Part shown: positions 57,833-60,000 of the stretch, piece after piece
How the letters are laid out: the number at the start of each line of letters is the position of its first letter
How positions within the stretch are numbered: position 1 is the stretch's first letter
Source of the DNA: Strigamia acuminata
Lineage: Eukaryota; Arthropoda; Chilopoda; Geophilomorpha; Linotaeniidae
Assembly: GCA_949358305.1 (NCBI GenBank)
Contig: OX442316.1
Location: 14,324,001 to 14,384,000, forward strand
Length of the DNA stretch: 60,000 nucleotides
Direction: 5' to 3'
Program-made: the position numbers and the translations under genes
Notes under the pieces: model-generated
Seen by the model: only the letters and a program-made list of their open reading frames with translations
Told to the model about the DNA's origin: nothing
The model's database searches: none

Positions 57833-59137
57833 ATGGATTTGACCAGCAAAGTGACGCTGAAAAGCGGAGTCGAAATGCCTTTATTTGGTGTTGGGACATA
57901 CATGATGAGGTCCGGGCCGGGAACTGAGACCGTCAACGTGGTCAAATACGCTCTCGACCACGATTATCGACTGATTGACACGGCGGAATATTACGAGTTA
58001 ATTTTTCTCATTTGATTTTGTTTACAAATGTTAATTTTTATTAAATTCTCCGTTTATTTAGGAATGAAATCGATGTCGGTCGAGCTATCAAAGCCAGCGG
58101 GATCCCGCGAGATCAAATTTTTGTTGTGACTAAACTTTGGGACCAGGGTTATGATAAATGCAAAGAGGCGTTTACTTTGAGTTTGAAAAAGTTGGTAAAA
58201 CATATTTTTATTTATTTTTATTTTTATTTAATTAATTAATTTTTTTTTAAGGTTAGATACGCCTTATGTGGATTTGTATTTAATTCATTCGCCATTGGGA
58301 GGTGAAGTGATTGATTCGTACCAGGCTATGATGGAATTGAAAGAGCAGGGATTGATCCGAGTGATTGGCGTGTCTAATTTCGGGGTACATCATTTGGAGG
58401 AGTTGAAAAACGCAGGGTTGCCGACACCCGAAGTGAATCAAATCGAACTGCATCCTTTTTGTAAACAAGAAGAAATCGTTGCGTATTGTCGTAAAAATGG
58501 CATTGCGGTCATGGGATACAGTCCTTTAGCTCGTGGTTATTTCTTCGATGAACCAGCGTTTCAAAAAATTGCAAAAAAGTAACGGAGATTATTGCATTTA
58601 TCAATTTTAATTGTTTTTTCTTGTTTTTTCTTAATTTTTTCTGTTTTTTCTTATTTTTTATTGTTATTTCTTATTTTTTCTTATTTGTTTTTCTTGTTTT
58701 TATTTAATTTTTGTTGTTTTTTGTTGTTTTTTCTTGTTTTTTCTCATTTTTCTTGTTTTTTCTTGTTTTTTTCTTTTTTTTTCTATTTTTCTTAATTTCT
58801 TTCTATTTTTTCTAATTTTTTTCATATTTTTTCTTATTTTTTAGACATAACAAAACACCTGCACAAGTTATGTTGAGGTGGTCAGTTCAAATGGCCTACG
58901 TCACGATTCCAAAGACTGAACAGCTGGATCGAATTATTGCCAACGCAGATATTTTTGATTTCAATTTGTCGAATGAAGATATGGAAGTTTTAGTAAGAAT
59001 TGATTTGTACTTTTTTTAATTTAATTTTTTTTTTGAATTGATTTTTATTTTTATATTTATTTTTATTTTAAATTAAGAATGCTTTGCCAAACAAACCAGT
59101 GACTTGGAATCCAGTTGATTCACCGTGGACGGGATAG
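57833..59137 (+). CDS. Aldo-keto reductase, copy 2
   Basis: Exons: 57833-57996, 58062-58190, 58252-58582, 58853-58986 approx., 59080-59137 (TAG). ATG 57833 lies four bases after an acceptor (TTTTTTAG), implying a noncoding first exon, perhaps ending at the GTAAGT at 57450. The catalytic set is intact: LIDTAEYYE (Asp, Tyr), VVTKLWDQ (Lys), YLIHSPLG (His). Also [39 protein letters not shown] and IPKTEQLDRI. It is strongly similar to copy 1 and has introns at the same positions and phases (for example phase 2 inside KK-L before YVDL), so the pair arose by tandem duplication. A T-rich intron (58583-58842) of repeated TTTTTCTTG-like units separates exons 3 and 4. Confidence 0.88.
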
Positions 59138-59371
59138 AAATTTGTCTGTATCAAAAAGTTATGTTTCACATTTTGTTTTGTAAAAATTTTGTAAAAAGAG
59201 AAAAAAGTTTGAAATAACTGAAAAAAAAAAGGAAAAATTAAAATATTTCAGCAGCAGTTATAAAATCATCTTTCGATCGTATTTATTTCACAAAGTAATT
59301 TTATCTGCAAATTTTAAATTCCAGAAAATATCCACAATCTTCAAAAAAATCACTAATAACGCCATTACAAA

Positions 59372-59758
59372 ATGTCTAAACCACCCAACGACAACTTGAC
59401 CACTTACAAACTAATGGTGGTTGGCGATGGTGGTGTAGGCAAATCCGCACTGACAATTCAATTTTTTCAAAAATTGTTCGTAACTGATTACGACCCGACC
59501 ATCGAATATTCCGACATCCAACACATAGAAGTGGATGGCCACTGGTGCATTTTGGATGGTGATTTTGACTAACTTTTACACTTTATTGCGTTTTTTTCTA
59601 TTTATTTTTGGTTTTAGTGTTGGTCACGGCCGGCCAGGAAGAATTCAGCGCCATGAGGGAACAGTATATGAGGAAAGGCGACGGGTTCCTTCTTGTGTAT
59701 TCTGTTGCGGATAAACAAAGTTACGAAAACATCCGCAATTTCTGCGCGTTAAAGATCG
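59372..59758 (+). CDS. Divergent M-Ras/R-Ras-like small GTPase (partial)
   Basis: Exons 59372-59558 and 59618-59758; the gene continues beyond the window. [20 protein letters not shown] is the P-loop of the R-Ras/M-Ras type, followed by [13 protein letters not shown] and [20 protein letters not shown]. Departures: the switch I core, usually PTIEDSY, reads PTIEYSD, and the DxxG Asp (Ras Asp57) is Val (codon GTC 59623-59625, VLVTAGQEE). The catalytic Gln61 equivalent is kept. Loss of the Mg-coordinating Asp would be expected to upset GTP cycling, so this may be an atypical regulator, or a decaying paralogue. The end of exon 2 (FCALKIG) also deviates from family. CAAX end not visible. Confidence 0.75.
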
Positions 59759-59778
59759 GTTAGGATTTGTTTAGATGT

Positions 59779-60000
59779 AAGGTTGGATTAAGGCGACAGG
59801 GGCCCCATGAAAATCCAGAAATGACGTCTTGACAATATTTTGAAGCAAAAATGTACTTTTGCAGGTGGAAAAATTGATTTTTATGAGAAAGAAATTCATT
59901 TTAAGCTGGAAAAATGCATTTTTTTGGTGAAATTATGCATATTTATGTGAAAAATCGCATTTTAAGTATTTTTGAGCAAAAACATGTATTTTGAGCTAAA
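59779..60000 (+). repeat. TGCATTTTT-type repeat in the GTPase intron, runs off the window
   Basis: Starts AGGTTGGATTAAGGCGAC, resembling CAGGGCTGGATTAAAGAGCC at 21859. Then TGCATTTTT/AAAAATGCAT modules continue to the window end. Same layout as the bestrophin-intron array, pointing to one dispersed element family. Confidence 0.55.

Overview
This window is eukaryotic nuclear DNA, almost certainly from an insect. The genes are split by many short introns, often 50-60 bp, with GT/AG borders. The host proteins have clear animal or insect relatives: SLC50/SWEET, TEX10, bestrophin, ABCB6, a GALNT11-type transferase, AMPK gamma, aldo-keto reductases and a Ras-family GTPase. Intergenic and intronic DNA is very AT-rich and full of small inverted-repeat elements. 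A beetle-like genome fits the compact introns, but that is inference.

Region 1 (1-11.3 kb) is repetitive. A palindrome (40-279) is followed by a host tandem repeat of about 185 bp. A nearly intact 10.4-kb Ty3/gypsy LTR retrotransposon (523-10969) sits inside that repeat. It has 568-bp LTRs that differ at one visible base, a 4-bp target duplication (ATAT), a primer-binding site matching tRNA-Ala, gag, pol (protease, RT, RNase H, integrase) and a polypurine tract. A 762-bp inverted-repeat element lies in its leader. The copy has an in-frame TGA in the protease region and no ATG at the start of gag. The most unusual feature is a third ORF (8665-10107) in the place where errantiviruses carry env. 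It encodes a Ulp1/SENP-type (C48) cysteine protease with a complete His-Asp-Gln-Cys active site.

Region 2 (11.3-32 kb) is gene-dense. It holds a small unrecognised spliced gene; two SWEET sugar-transporter genes arranged tail to tail (13.4/13.6 kb); TEX10 (+); bestrophin (-), with a repeat array in one intron; ABCB6 (+); and a GALNT11/Pgant35A-like O-glycosyltransferase (-).

Region 3 (32.4-54 kb) is one long gene for the AMPK gamma subunit (SNF4Agamma). The conserved CBS-domain exons lie at 50.7-53.95 kb. At least six upstream exons with their own ATG or in-frame cassette structure spread over 18 kb and imply several promoters and N-terminal isoforms. Its introns hold several small transposons and minisatellites.

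Region 4 (55.9-60 kb) holds two tandem aldo-keto reductase genes with the same intron phases, a small possibly secreted ORF between them, and the start of a divergent M-Ras/R-Ras-like GTPase. That GTPase lacks the Asp of the DxxG motif and has an altered switch I; it runs off the window.

The host genes look like unrelated neighbours, not a pathway cluster. The paired SWEET and paired AKR genes are local duplications. All exon borders were read by eye from splice consensus, reading frame and family knowledge.
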